DNA of 13,793 bases from an uncultured Bacteroidota bacterium (GTDB lineage: Bacteria > Bacteroidota > Bacteroidia > Chitinophagales > Chitinophagaceae), in assembly GCA_903944755.1 (NCBI GenBank), contig CAJATB010000153.1, positions 1 to 13,793 on the forward strand, given 5' to 3'. Positions 6,949-13,793 of the stretch are shown here, piece by piece. Under the pieces are notes generated by a model that saw nothing but the letters and a program-made list of their open reading frames with translations, was not told where the DNA came from and ran no database searches. The position numbers were made by a program, and so were the translations under genes. The first letter of the stretch is position 1; each line of letters begins with the position of its first letter.

Positions 6949-7641
6949 TTAGTCTTTGCTAGCAGGTTTTTGATAAAAGTCTTTTATGTAGGCAGGACTA
7001 CTGTAGGCGAGGTCCTCAAATGCCTTCGCATTAAACTTAATAGTAGCAAGCTCAATACAAGTTTGTAAACTATAAGTTTCGGATAAAAAAAATAGGTTGG
7101 GATGTTCCAATAAGGTTGCAGTCTTATCAACGCCCGAGCCTATACAAGCCAGGGGGCCATTAAGTAATAATTGTTGCATATAAAGGGTGTCTAATACAAT
7201 CGCTTGTTCAGGTTTAACAGACTCTAATGCTTTATTATAAACTGCTCCAAATACTTCCATTCTCCTTGCATCAATCATTGAAAATATTTGTAATTGCTCG
7301 TTTTGCGCTTGGCAAATTTTTGTTGCTATTGCTGTTTTTGCAAGTAGTGCTAAAGTTGATAAACCTATGAGGGGCTTATTTAAAACATAAGCAATTCCTT
7401 TAGCACTTGCAAGCCCTACGCGCAAGCCGGTATAACTACCCGGGCCCATTGTAACCACTATAGCATCTAATGTTTGAATAGGAATGCCTGCTTTTTTCAA
7501 TACAGTTTCAATGGCTATTTGTACAAAATTTGCATGTGCATTGGGCGTATTATTTTCTTCCATTGCCAATAGTGCATTGTTTTGGCTTACGCCAACTAAT
7601 GCCTTTTCTCCAGCGGTATCTATAAAAAGTAAGGTTGCCAA
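6949..7641 (-). CDS. tsaB: tRNA threonylcarbamoyladenosine biosynthesis protein TsaB
   Basis: TsaB is a non-catalytic ASKHA-fold partner that, with TsaD and TsaE, transfers the threonylcarbamoyl group onto A37 of ANN-decoding tRNAs. The 230 residues show F-I-D-T-A-G-E-K-A at 6-14, the family hallmark G-P-G-S-Y-T-G-L-R-V-G at 66-76, G-L-S-T-L at 93-97 and I-D-A-R-R-M-E-V-F at 123-131. Length is normal (E. coli 231). The start is TTG: the frame has a TAA stop at 7650-7648, only two codons upstream, and the conserved first beta strand begins at residue 3, so no ATG is available. A -7 box lies 19 bases upstream. It is transcribed away from ridA and towards the arsR-family gene, 188 bases away. 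Confidence 0.95.
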   Translation of the reverse strand: MATLLFIDTAGEKALVGVSQNNALLAMEENNTPNAHANFVQIAIETVLKKAGIPIQTLDAIVVTMGPGSYTGLRVGLASAKGIAYVLNKPLIGLSTLALLAKTAIATKICQAQNEQLQIFSMIDARRMEVFGAVYNKALESVKPEQAIVLDTLYMQQLLLNGPLACIGSGVDKTATLLEHPNLFFLSETYSLQTCIELATIKFNAKAFEDLAYSSPAYIKDFYQKPASKD

Positions 7642-7659
7642 AATATTTTAATTGTTTTG

Positions 7660-7667
7660 CAAAAATA
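7660..7667 (-). promoter_or_regulatory. Bacteroidota -7 promoter element for tsaB
   Basis: The minus strand reads TATTTTTG, an exact TAnnTTTG, whose last base is 19 bases before the TTG start of tsaB. No clear -33 TTG is found at the usual distance. The spacing equals that seen before the 2024 and 9095 starts, which supports the call. Confidence 0.45.
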
Positions 7668-7717
7668 AGAGGGTATTTGATAGAAAAGTAAGAAATTGCA
7701 ATTCTTAATTAAATTAT

Positions 7718-8104
7718 ATGTCAAAACACATCATTCAAACGTCTAAAGTTCCTACTCCTATTGGCCCTTATAGTCAAGCGGTTATTGCAAATGGCTTTAT
7801 GTTCGCTAGCGGTCAGGTAGCATTTGACCCTGTCACAAATGAGTTAGTATTAGGGGATATACTGTCTGAAACAAAGCAAGTGATGGAAAACATTAAAGCT
7901 ATTTTGGATGAAGCTAAATTAAGCTTCGAGCATGTTGTAAAAACAACGATTTTTTTAAGTGATATGCAATTATTTGCACAAGTGAATGAAGTTTACGGAA
8001 GCTATTTCACAAGTAATTTTCCTGCAAGAGAAACTGTTGCGGTTAAAACATTGCCTAGGAACGTAAATGTGGAAATAAGCATTACTGCAATTATTTCTTT
8101 ATAA
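7718..8104 (+). CDS. ridA: RidA family enamine/imine deaminase
   Basis: RidA (YjgF/YER057c/UK114) hydrolyses reactive 2-aminoacrylate and other enamines made by PLP enzymes such as threonine dehydratase, protecting PLP-dependent enzymes; it is a cytoplasmic trimer. The 128 residues cover the whole family: P-x-G-P-Y-S-Q-A at 14-21, F-A-S-G-Q at 29-33, the N-I-K-A-I-L-D-E-A segment at 58-66 and F-P-A-R at 101-104. R104 corresponds to the carboxylate-binding arginine of active RidA members and E119 in V-E-I to the water-activating glutamate, so activity is expected. It is divergent from tsaB (76 bases between) and its last 14 bases overlap the end of the convergent epimerase gene. Confidence 0.95.
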   Translation: MSKHIIQTSKVPTPIGPYSQAVIANGFMFASGQVAFDPVTNELVLGDILSETKQVMENIKAILDEAKLSFEHVVKTTIFLSDMQLFAQVNEVYGSYFTSNFPARETVAVKTLPRNVNVEISITAIISL

Positions 8105-9029
8105 ACTGGTAAGCAGTTTCAAATATAATTTTTTTCTGGGGCTGCAATTCTTGTAGCCCCATTTTATTATTGAAACAATCTGGTGCCCCACTTAAATTTT
8201 CAATTGCAATACTTTTTCTGTCGGGTGGGGTATACAATTGTAAATAGGGATAGTTAGTAATTGGGGTGACTTGTAGTTTATACTTTGCATTTTCAACGGT
8301 ACAATAGTTTCCCTTTTCCTGCATTAGATACCCATTGTCTAATGCGATTCCGTTTAGTAATTTCCCTTTTTCAAAACTGTTTTCTGCCACTATTTTTCGG
8401 GTGGGTAACAAGTCGGCATCGTATTCTAATTGGCCAGCGCAGGTAAAACTTAGTACACAATCATCTATGCTTGTGCCTAACATAAAGTAGGGATGCCAAC
8501 CATCGGTCATTGGAATTATTTGGGCTGAATTATTTGTTACAGTTGTTTGAACAGTAACAAGGTTGTTTTTTTGAAGTCCCCATTTTATTTCCATGCTGTA
8601 CTTAAAGGGGAATCCAGCATCTTCTCCGTTGTAATGATACTGTAACGAAACTGTTGCAGCTTCCTCGGTTACGCTGGTTGATATAATTGAAAAGGGAGCG
8701 TCATATAAAATACCATGAATTGCATGTTTGCCCAAGTAAAACTTATCAATGTTATATTCTTTATTTCCATAGCTGTATTTGCCCTTATTTAGCCTACATG
8801 CAAAAGGGCTCATTTTGCTACTTTTAAATCCATTTGTTTCAAAATCTTTCCATCCGTTGCTAAAATCATTACTTGCTATAATGTGTAAGCTTTGGTTCAA
8901 ATCCTTTATCACCCAGGCATTTAATAGCCCCCCTTTTGTTATTATTTCTATATAGGATTGGGTTTCGCTGTCCTTTATGCGGATACCTTTAAAAGTATCG
9001 ATCTCATTAATGTCTATAGTGAAAGCCAT
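8091..9029 (-). CDS. aldose 1-epimerase (galactose mutarotase) family protein
   Basis: A 312-residue protein of the galactose mutarotase-like beta-sandwich family, which interconverts alpha and beta anomers of free sugars or, in the YeaD group, of sugar 6-phosphates. Residues matching the catalytic set are present: R79 in F-A-C-R-L, H105 in A-I-H-G, the general-acid H179 in D-G-W-H-P-Y-F, and the general-base E277 in A-I-E-N-L-S-G, followed by D284 in A-P-D-C-F-N. No signal peptide is seen, so it acts in the cytoplasm. Length is slightly short compared with E. coli GalM (346). Substrate is unknown and no sugar catabolic genes are next to it. It overlaps the end of ridA by 14 bases and is divergent from the small secreted gene (65 bases between the preferred starts). 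Confidence 0.88.
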   Translation of the reverse strand: MAFTIDINEIDTFKGIRIKDSETQSYIEIITKGGLLNAWVIKDLNQSLHIIASNDFSNGWKDFETNGFKSSKMSPFACRLNKGKYSYGNKEYNIDKFYLGKHAIHGILYDAPFSIISTSVTEEAATVSLQYHYNGEDAGFPFKYSMEIKWGLQKNNLVTVQTTVTNNSAQIIPMTDGWHPYFMLGTSIDDCVLSFTCAGQLEYDADLLPTRKIVAENSFEKGKLLNGIALDNGYLMQEKGNYCTVENAKYKLQVTPITNYPYLQLYTPPDRKSIAIENLSGAPDCFNNKMGLQELQPQKKIIFETAYQFIKK

Positions 9030-9067
9030 GTTAAGTTCATTTGAGTGGTAAATTAAAACTATTCTGC

Positions 9068-9075
9068 TAACTTTG
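9068..9075 (+). promoter_or_regulatory. Bacteroidota -7 promoter element for the 9095 gene
   Basis: TAACTTTG is an exact TAnnTTTG. A TTTG at 9040-9043 may be the -33 element with a long 24-base spacer. Transcription would start close to or within the first ATG (9083), which argues for translation from the second ATG at 9095. Confidence 0.55.
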
Positions 9076-9094
9076 CTATGTAATGCATCAAAAT

Positions 9095-9673
9095 ATGAGT
9101 AAATATTTATTCTTCGGATTCTTAATTTTAACTACTGTAGCCAATGGACAAAAGTTTTTAAAATACGATAGTACCTTAAAAATAGGCAAAGTAGGTTATA
9201 GGGTTTTTTGTATGAATAGGTCTGTCGATAAAAATGCAATTAGTATTCGCCCAATAGGATTTAAATCTGAGGGAAGAGATATAAATCTCGACTTAAAGGG
9301 AAAAGTAGCTTCTTCTGAAATAGAGGATTTAAATAACGATGGCTTTCCTGACCTAGTTGTTTATGTTACTGAAAAGTCGGGTAACACCAATCTGTTTAGT
9401 ATCGCTTCCAAAGATAATGAAACAATCGAACCCATTATTTTACCTGATATTACTAACGATATGCAAATGAGTAAAGGATATCGTGGCGGGGATGATTATA
9501 AATTAGTTGAAGGGATTTTATTTAGAAAATTCCCTGTATACGAGGCAGATACTGCTATCAAAACGCCAACAAATAAAGTTAGACAAATTTTGTACCGTGT
9601 AATTAGGGGCGATCAGCAAGGTCTTTGGAAGTTCAAGCCTTTTAAAAATTTTGATTTAATTGCCGAAAAATAA
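9095..9673 (+). CDS. small secreted protein with a calcium-loop-like motif, unknown function
   Basis: Not recognised with confidence. The in-frame ATG at 9083 is possible, but 9095 is preferred: it opens a clean signal peptide (M-S-K-Y-L-F-F, hydrophobic core, A-N-G then Q) and fits the -7 box at 9068. The mature part is about 173 residues, rich in beta-type segments. A D-L-N-N-D-G-F-P-D stretch (9326-9352) followed by L-V-V-Y looks like the acidic D-x-N-x-D-G loops of FG-GAP/VCBS or EF-hand-like calcium sites, but it occurs only once. The context around it (loop, hydrophobic strand, then K-S-G-N) loosely recalls PliI-type inhibitors of I-type lysozyme; this is a weak, memory-based resemblance. 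No sorting domain of the type IX system is present, so it is probably periplasmic. It ends five bases from the convergent porZ. Confidence 0.75.
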   Translation: MSKYLFFGFLILTTVANGQKFLKYDSTLKIGKVGYRVFCMNRSVDKNAISIRPIGFKSEGRDINLDLKGKVASSEIEDLNNDGFPDLVVYVTEKSGNTNLFSIASKDNETIEPIILPDITNDMQMSKGYRGGDDYKLVEGILFRKFPVYEADTAIKTPTNKVRQILYRVIRGDQQGLWKFKPFKNFDLIAEK

Positions 9674-9678
9674 ATATT

Positions 9679-11877
9679 TTATAAGCCATTTGTAATTAAT
9701 AACTTTCCTACATTCTTCTCTTCGCCATCGTCGCTTCTTACAAATACCAAATAAATTCCCGTGGCAATTTTTTGACCTTCATAGCTTCTACCATTCCATA
9801 TTGCTTGACCGCCGAGTGACCTAGTTTGGAAAACTAGCCTTCCGCTTAAATCGGTAATTTTTACCATTGCATTTTCAACCAAACCTTTAAATGCAATTGG
9901 GCCTGAATAATCTGGAGCTACCGGGTTTGGATAAATAAGTATTGATTCCTGTGTTGCAGCAGCTTCAGTTGACGTACCTCTAAAGCTTACCATACCTTGT
10001 GGTGTATTAAAAAATACTTCTCCCATTATTGGGTCTACTAAAATTTGTGTAATCGTATCTGTTGGTAAAGGACTTGTAGTAGCAATAAAGTGCTCAATGA
10101 TAGTTGTGCCATCCGAACTTAGTAACCATGCGCCGTTATTTGTTCCAACCCATTTCCTATTTGCACCGTCTATTGCTATTGTGTTGATAGTAGTATTTTG
10201 AAACAAGGTCCCCGCAAAACCATTGTTCGTTACAATAGGCGTATAGGCATCGCAACTATTTGTTGTTAAATCGCCACAATTAATAATACCAACACCTTTG
10301 TCTGTGCCAATCCAAATGTTCCCAATTTTATCTTCCGTTATACAAGTGATGGTATTACTAGGTAAATTACCGTTACCTCTTGCGGTTGTAAATTTTTTCC
10401 ATGCTGCAGTGGAATAGTTTTGGGCAGACTGATAAGCATATAATCCTTGTGCATTAGGTACAATTATCCATGCTTGCCCATAAGAAGAAAGCAAAAAGCT
10501 TTGGAATCCTTGTTTTTCATAATCACTTGGTGGGGTTATTAAATTCCAAGTATTTTTATTGCTTACTAATATACCCTGACCCTCTTTTAAGGTCCAAATA
10601 CTTCCATCTGTTCCAATTTGGACATCAACTAGTTTTCCAGTTACTATACTTGGCACAATTGTCTCCATTTTACGCGCAACAACATCTATATGAACAAGAC
10701 TGTTGTCCGCAGTGAACCAAACGCTGCCATCCTTAGAATCAAGTACAGCATCATTGAGTATTGGTAGGTTGGCGGTGGTATTGAAATTGGTATAATTGGT
10801 CCATCCGGCAGCCGTATAAGTTGCAAATCCAATTTTATCATTCCCAAACGGTGTAATTAATATTTTATCATTAATAGCACTGCGTGTTTCTATTGATTGT
10901 GTTGGTCCTGAAAGTGGAAGCCAATTAAGAGAAGTAGTTTTATGGAGCAGCCCTTTTACACTATCAGCAATCCAATAACCTTGATCCTCCAACAATAGGG
11001 CTGTCGGGTGCACTAGTATCGTAGTATCTACTATTGTTGTAATAGTTTTATTGTAATTTATGTTTACAACGGAGCCTTTATTATTGCCATGCTGTAAGGC
11101 TACTAGAATGCTTGCCGTATCGGCTATCACTTGCTTAATTTTAGCTGTCGTAAAAATGGCATAGGGTTGCGTATTGGGTAGTTGAAAAATACTATTATCG
11201 GAGTACGCGTAAATAGTATTTTTTTGATTTGCAACCCCTTTTATACCCAATGCTTTAAAGGCGGCTAAATGAATCCACTGATTTGGTAAAATCCAATTAT
11301 TTTTAATGGATGTACTAAATAATCCTTCCTCGGTTACAACATATAAACTATCGGCAGTCGTTGCTGTTTGATAAGTGATAACAGCTTTTCTATTATTGTT
11401 CGGGAACCAAGTGTCTTTGATTTCTTTTTTTTCTACGTCTAATATAACAATCCCAAAATTAGTAGCAAGCAATACCCATTTATCTAATACACTAATATCA
11501 TTTATTTTATTATTGGGATACAAGTTGGATAATTGAATATCATTTATTCCAAAAACTTGGTCTCCATGGATAATGTCTATACTGCTATTATTGTAGGCAA
11601 CTATTAATTGCTGCGATAAAGTGTGCCATTTAATAGTTTGAATACCTACTTCGTTTAACCCATTAGACTTTCCAATATATTCAATGTTATTTTTGCTATC
11701 AACGCTAAAAAGTTGATACTTACTTGCGCCATAAATCTTATCCCCCTTTACTACGTTTTTTACGGATTGGTTATTATGATGTTCTCTCCATTGTCCAATA
11801 GCTCCAATATTATTTTGGCCCCAACAATTTGAAATGGTGAGTAGGATTACCAATACTATCAATCCCTTTTTTTGCAT
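9679..11877 (-). CDS. porZ: PorZ-like type IX secretion system surface protein
   Basis: A 732-residue exported protein. In Porphyromonas gingivalis PorZ is part of the outer-membrane attachment complex that links anionic LPS to proteins secreted by the type IX system. Residues 1-21 form a signal peptide (K-K-G, long hydrophobic run, C-W-G-Q). The mature N-terminus I-G-Q-W-R-E-H and the following K-I-Y-G-A-S and S-N-G-L-N-E-V segments match the PorZ N-terminal propeller. Further regulator-propeller repeats include D-G-S-V-W near 379-386, D-G-S-I-W near 422, G-N-I-W-I-G-T-D-K-G near 518 and R-K-W-V-G-T-N-N-G near 571. The C-terminal domain (about 644-732) has Y-P-N-P-V-x-P-D-Y-S-G-P, S-L-G-G-Q-A-I-W and I-A-T-G-I-Y-L-V, as in PorZ. 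It starts two bases after the stop of the upstream fusion gene. An ordinary T9SS cargo with a propeller is the less likely alternative. Confidence 0.85.
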   Translation of the reverse strand: MQKKGLIVLVILLTISNCWGQNNIGAIGQWREHHNNQSVKNVVKGDKIYGASKYQLFSVDSKNNIEYIGKSNGLNEVGIQTIKWHTLSQQLIVAYNNSSIDIIHGDQVFGINDIQLSNLYPNNKINDISVLDKWVLLATNFGIVILDVEKKEIKDTWFPNNNRKAVITYQTATTADSLYVVTEEGLFSTSIKNNWILPNQWIHLAAFKALGIKGVANQKNTIYAYSDNSIFQLPNTQPYAIFTTAKIKQVIADTASILVALQHGNNKGSVVNINYNKTITTIVDTTILVHPTALLLEDQGYWIADSVKGLLHKTTSLNWLPLSGPTQSIETRSAINDKILITPFGNDKIGFATYTAAGWTNYTNFNTTANLPILNDAVLDSKDGSVWFTADNSLVHIDVVARKMETIVPSIVTGKLVDVQIGTDGSIWTLKEGQGILVSNKNTWNLITPPSDYEKQGFQSFLLSSYGQAWIIVPNAQGLYAYQSAQNYSTAAWKKFTTARGNGNLPSNTITCITEDKIGNIWIGTDKGVGIINCGDLTTNSCDAYTPIVTNNGFAGTLFQNTTINTIAIDGANRKWVGTNNGAWLLSSDGTTIIEHFIATTSPLPTDTITQILVDPIMGEVFFNTPQGMVSFRGTSTEAAATQESILIYPNPVAPDYSGPIAFKGLVENAMVKITDLSGRLVFQTRSLGGQAIWNGRSYEGQKIATGIYLVFVRSDDGEEKNVGKLLITNGL

Positions 11878-11879
11878 AC

Positions 11880-13793
11880 TTAATTTTTATATACCCTATA
11901 AATCGCTTCTTGAATATTAGGTCGAAGGTTTAAGCTACTAAATGCTTTATTGTCTCTTGTTGGGTATACTCTGTTTGAAAGGAAAATATATAATAAATTA
12001 CTTTCAGGATCTGCCCACACACAAGTTCCGGTAAACCCTGTGTGCCCAAATGTGGAAGGAGACGCGTTTAAGCTAGGGTAGGGATCCTTGCTAGTTGTAT
12101 TATTTTTTTCTGGCTTATCAAATCCTAACCCTCTTCTGCTATTGGTTGTATTGTAAGCTGTGTATTGTTCTACTGTACTTGGTTTTAAATATTGCTTTCC
12201 TTCCCACTGTCCTTTATTTAGTAACATTAAATACATTTTTGCTAAATCTGTTGCATTACTAAATAATCCTGCATGCCCAGCAATGCCACCCATAACCGAT
12301 GCACCTTCGTCGTGAACGGCGCCACGTATTAATTCATTTCTATAATAATTGTCTAGTTCGGTTGCTGCAATATTGTCTACATTCGTTTTTTGCAAGGGTA
12401 AAAAACCAGTAGACTTCATTTTTAGTGGGCTATAAAAATTTTGTGTAGCATATTCGTTTAAAGACATTCCAGAAACTTGTTCAACAATTTGTCCTAAAAA
12501 AATAAAATCATTATCACTGTACACATATTTCCCAGGACTTGTCACTGTGCTATTCAATATTTTTTGTTCAATGGTATCCTTCCAATTATCTTGTAAATAC
12601 AAGCGAGGAGTTATCATTTTATTATGGCCATTGTCTTGTACTTTAGTGACTATGTCTTCCTTTAATGATTTGTCGGCATTCAATAAGGACTCGTAAAATT
12701 TGATATAAGGGAAAAGGCCAGCTTGGTGTAATAGTAAATCTTTTAAAGTAATTTGTTCCTTTTGATTCCCTTTAACCCAAGGAAGGTAGTCTCCTATTGT
12801 CTTATTAATATCTATTTTACCTTCGTCCGCTAATTTCATAATGGACACGGTGGATGCACTCACTTTAGTTACCGAAGCTAAATCATAATAAGTGTCTAAT
12901 GTAACTGCTGCCGAACCTTCTCCAGCAGTTAAGCCATAAGCTTTATTAAAAACAATTTTATTATTCTTCGCTACTAATACTTGGCATCCCGGGATTGCTT
13001 TTTTAGTAATAGCATCTTGCACTAAAGAATCAATAGCTAATAGTTTTTCATTTTCAACTGTATTATTTGGGCTAGGTAAATTTTTGTAAGTACTTCCAAA
13101 GGGCAAATCGTCACTTACTGTTACAGGCAATTCACCGGTAGCTTGTATTTTACCTTCTAGCCAATTTAAGACTGCTTTGTGGGTATAAGCATTATCCTCG
13201 TAGGCAAATAGAATATTTTGTATTTTACTAAAATGTCCTACTGCGTATGGGTTTCCTAAAATAACATGCATCCAGTTAGCCGGATGTGATTCGTTCAAGA
13301 ATTGAATAAATGCATTTGGTATTTCAAATTTATTTGCGGGTCGTTTGCTGTAGTTATGTAATCCAACAATGACTTGATCGAATCCGGCAAGGCTGTTGCT
13401 TATTGAAGCAAGTTTATTGCTATCCTTAGCTGCTACATAAAATATAGTCACACCATATTGTTCAGCTAATGCTTTTGTAAGTGTTGTTGGAAAGCCTGCA
13501 TTTAATGCTATGTAAGCTGTTTTTTTATAAGAAAGCAAATCGGGTAAAGTGTTAGACTTGCAATACGTTAATGATTGAGTTGCCATAGCTTCTTTAAGCA
13601 CACCCACAGATTTATTTAAGTCTGCTAATAAATTGGTGGTATCAATTATAGTTAAATTGCTTAATCCATATTCATATTTAGCGTTTAATACTTTTTTTAC
13701 TTTTTCCTTTATATCTCTTCTTCTTAACTTCTTTTCTTTAATTGCTTGCTTTACTTTGGATAATGATTTATCGATATCGCCAGGTAAACATAA
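11880..13793 (-). CDS. GH3 / beta-lactamase-type serine hydrolase fusion (NagZ-AmiE-like), 5' end off the window
   Basis: The frame stays open to the window edge (637 residues visible), so the GTG at 13607 is internal. Numbering from the edge: residues 1-44 are the end of a GH3 N-terminal barrel (L-P-G-D-I-D, then K-V-L-N-A-K-Y-E-Y-G-L); about 64-230 is the GH3 C-terminal domain; about 245-637 is a PF00144-type serine hydrolase with S307-V-T-K310, Y425-S-D and H584-T-G. That catalytic set looks intact, the Tyr motif being Y-S-D rather than Y-S-N. In Bacillus subtilis the separate enzymes NagZ (GlcNAc release) and AmiE (MurNAc-peptide cleavage, same hydrolase family) recycle cell-wall fragments, so a fused muropeptide-degrading enzyme is the best guess. 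The GH3 active site and any signal peptide lie off the window. porZ starts two bases after the stop, so they share a transcript. Confidence 0.85.
   Translation of the reverse strand, partial: LCLPGDIDKSLSKVKQAIKEKKLRRRDIKEKVKKVLNAKYEYGLSNLTIIDTTNLLADLNKSVGVLKEAMATQSLTYCKSNTLPDLLSYKKTAYIALNAGFPTTLTKALAEQYGVTIFYVAAKDSNKLASISNSLAGFDQVIVGLHNYSKRPANKFEIPNAFIQFLNESHPANWMHVILGNPYAVGHFSKIQNILFAYEDNAYTHKAVLNWLEGKIQATGELPVTVSDDLPFGSTYKNLPSPNNTVENEKLLAIDSLVQDAITKKAIPGCQVLVAKNNKIVFNKAYGLTAGEGSAAVTLDTYYDLASVTKVSASTVSIMKLADEGKIDINKTIGDYLPWVKGNQKEQITLKDLLLHQAGLFPYIKFYESLLNADKSLKEDIVTKVQDNGHNKMITPRLYLQDNWKDTIEQKILNSTVTSPGKYVYSDNDFIFLGQIVEQVSGMSLNEYATQNFYSPLKMKSTGFLPLQKTNVDNIAATELDNYYRNELIRGAVHDEGASVMGGIAGHAGLFSNATDLAKMYLMLLNKGQWEGKQYLKPSTVEQYTAYNTTNSRRGLGFDKPEKNNTTSKDPYPSLNASPSTFGHTGFTGTCVWADPESNLLYIFLSNRVYPTRDNKAFSSLNLRPNIQEAIYRVYKN

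Noticed and set aside
8103..8135. Hairpin AAACTG-GTAAG-CAGTTT with seven T further on, as a ridA terminator
   Set aside because: The T run starts about nine bases after a six-bp stem, and the T run encodes part of the epimerase on the other strand.
10470..10715. 81-codon open frame on the + strand inside porZ
   Set aside because: Lies opposite well-conserved PorZ propeller repeats, with no promoter or recognisable protein.
13605..13607. GTG as the start of the serine hydrolase gene
   Set aside because: The frame is open to the window edge and encodes the end of a GH3 barrel, so it is an internal codon.

Overview
The window is a low-GC, densely packed piece of a Bacteroidota chromosome. The pointers are a PorZ-type protein of the type IX secretion system, a long three-domain IspG, several genes without an obvious Shine-Dalgarno sequence, and four sites matching the Bacteroidota -7 promoter element TAnnTTTG. 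Chitinophagaceae or a relative seems likely from the overall look, but the sequence does not prove the family. No tRNA, rRNA, CRISPR array, insertion sequence or phage gene was seen. The longest stretch without a gene is 188 bases (6761-6948).

Left part (1-5716, + strand): the 3' end of argH; an exported FKBP-type prolyl isomerase closed by a strong hairpin; then a lipoprotein with a class D beta-lactamase fold but no catalytic residues, ispG (isoprenoid precursor synthesis) and an LpxL/HtrB-type acyltransferase, spaced closely enough to be one operon. All of these except ArgH relate to the cell envelope or to its lipid precursors.

Middle (5734-8104): on the minus strand, tsaB (t6A tRNA modification, TTG start), then an ArsR-family repressor and a tandem rhodanese-fold protein separated by one base. 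Neither of these last two proteins contains a cysteine, which is odd for a pairing that normally suggests sulfur or persulfide chemistry. Their leader holds a perfect inverted repeat abutting a run of ten G (C on the transcript), a candidate operator and a possible slippage site. ridA lies divergently from tsaB.

Right part (8091-13793): an aldose 1-epimerase-like gene (minus), a small secreted protein with a calcium-loop-like motif (plus), porZ (minus), and the C-terminal two thirds of a glycoside hydrolase family 3 / serine hydrolase fusion (minus, 5' end off the window), which resembles a NagZ-AmiE muropeptide-recycling fusion and ends two bases before porZ.

Most of the window is core metabolism and envelope biology. 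The parts most worth a second look are the dead beta-lactamase-fold lipoprotein and the cysteine-free ArsR/rhodanese pair with its unusual leader.
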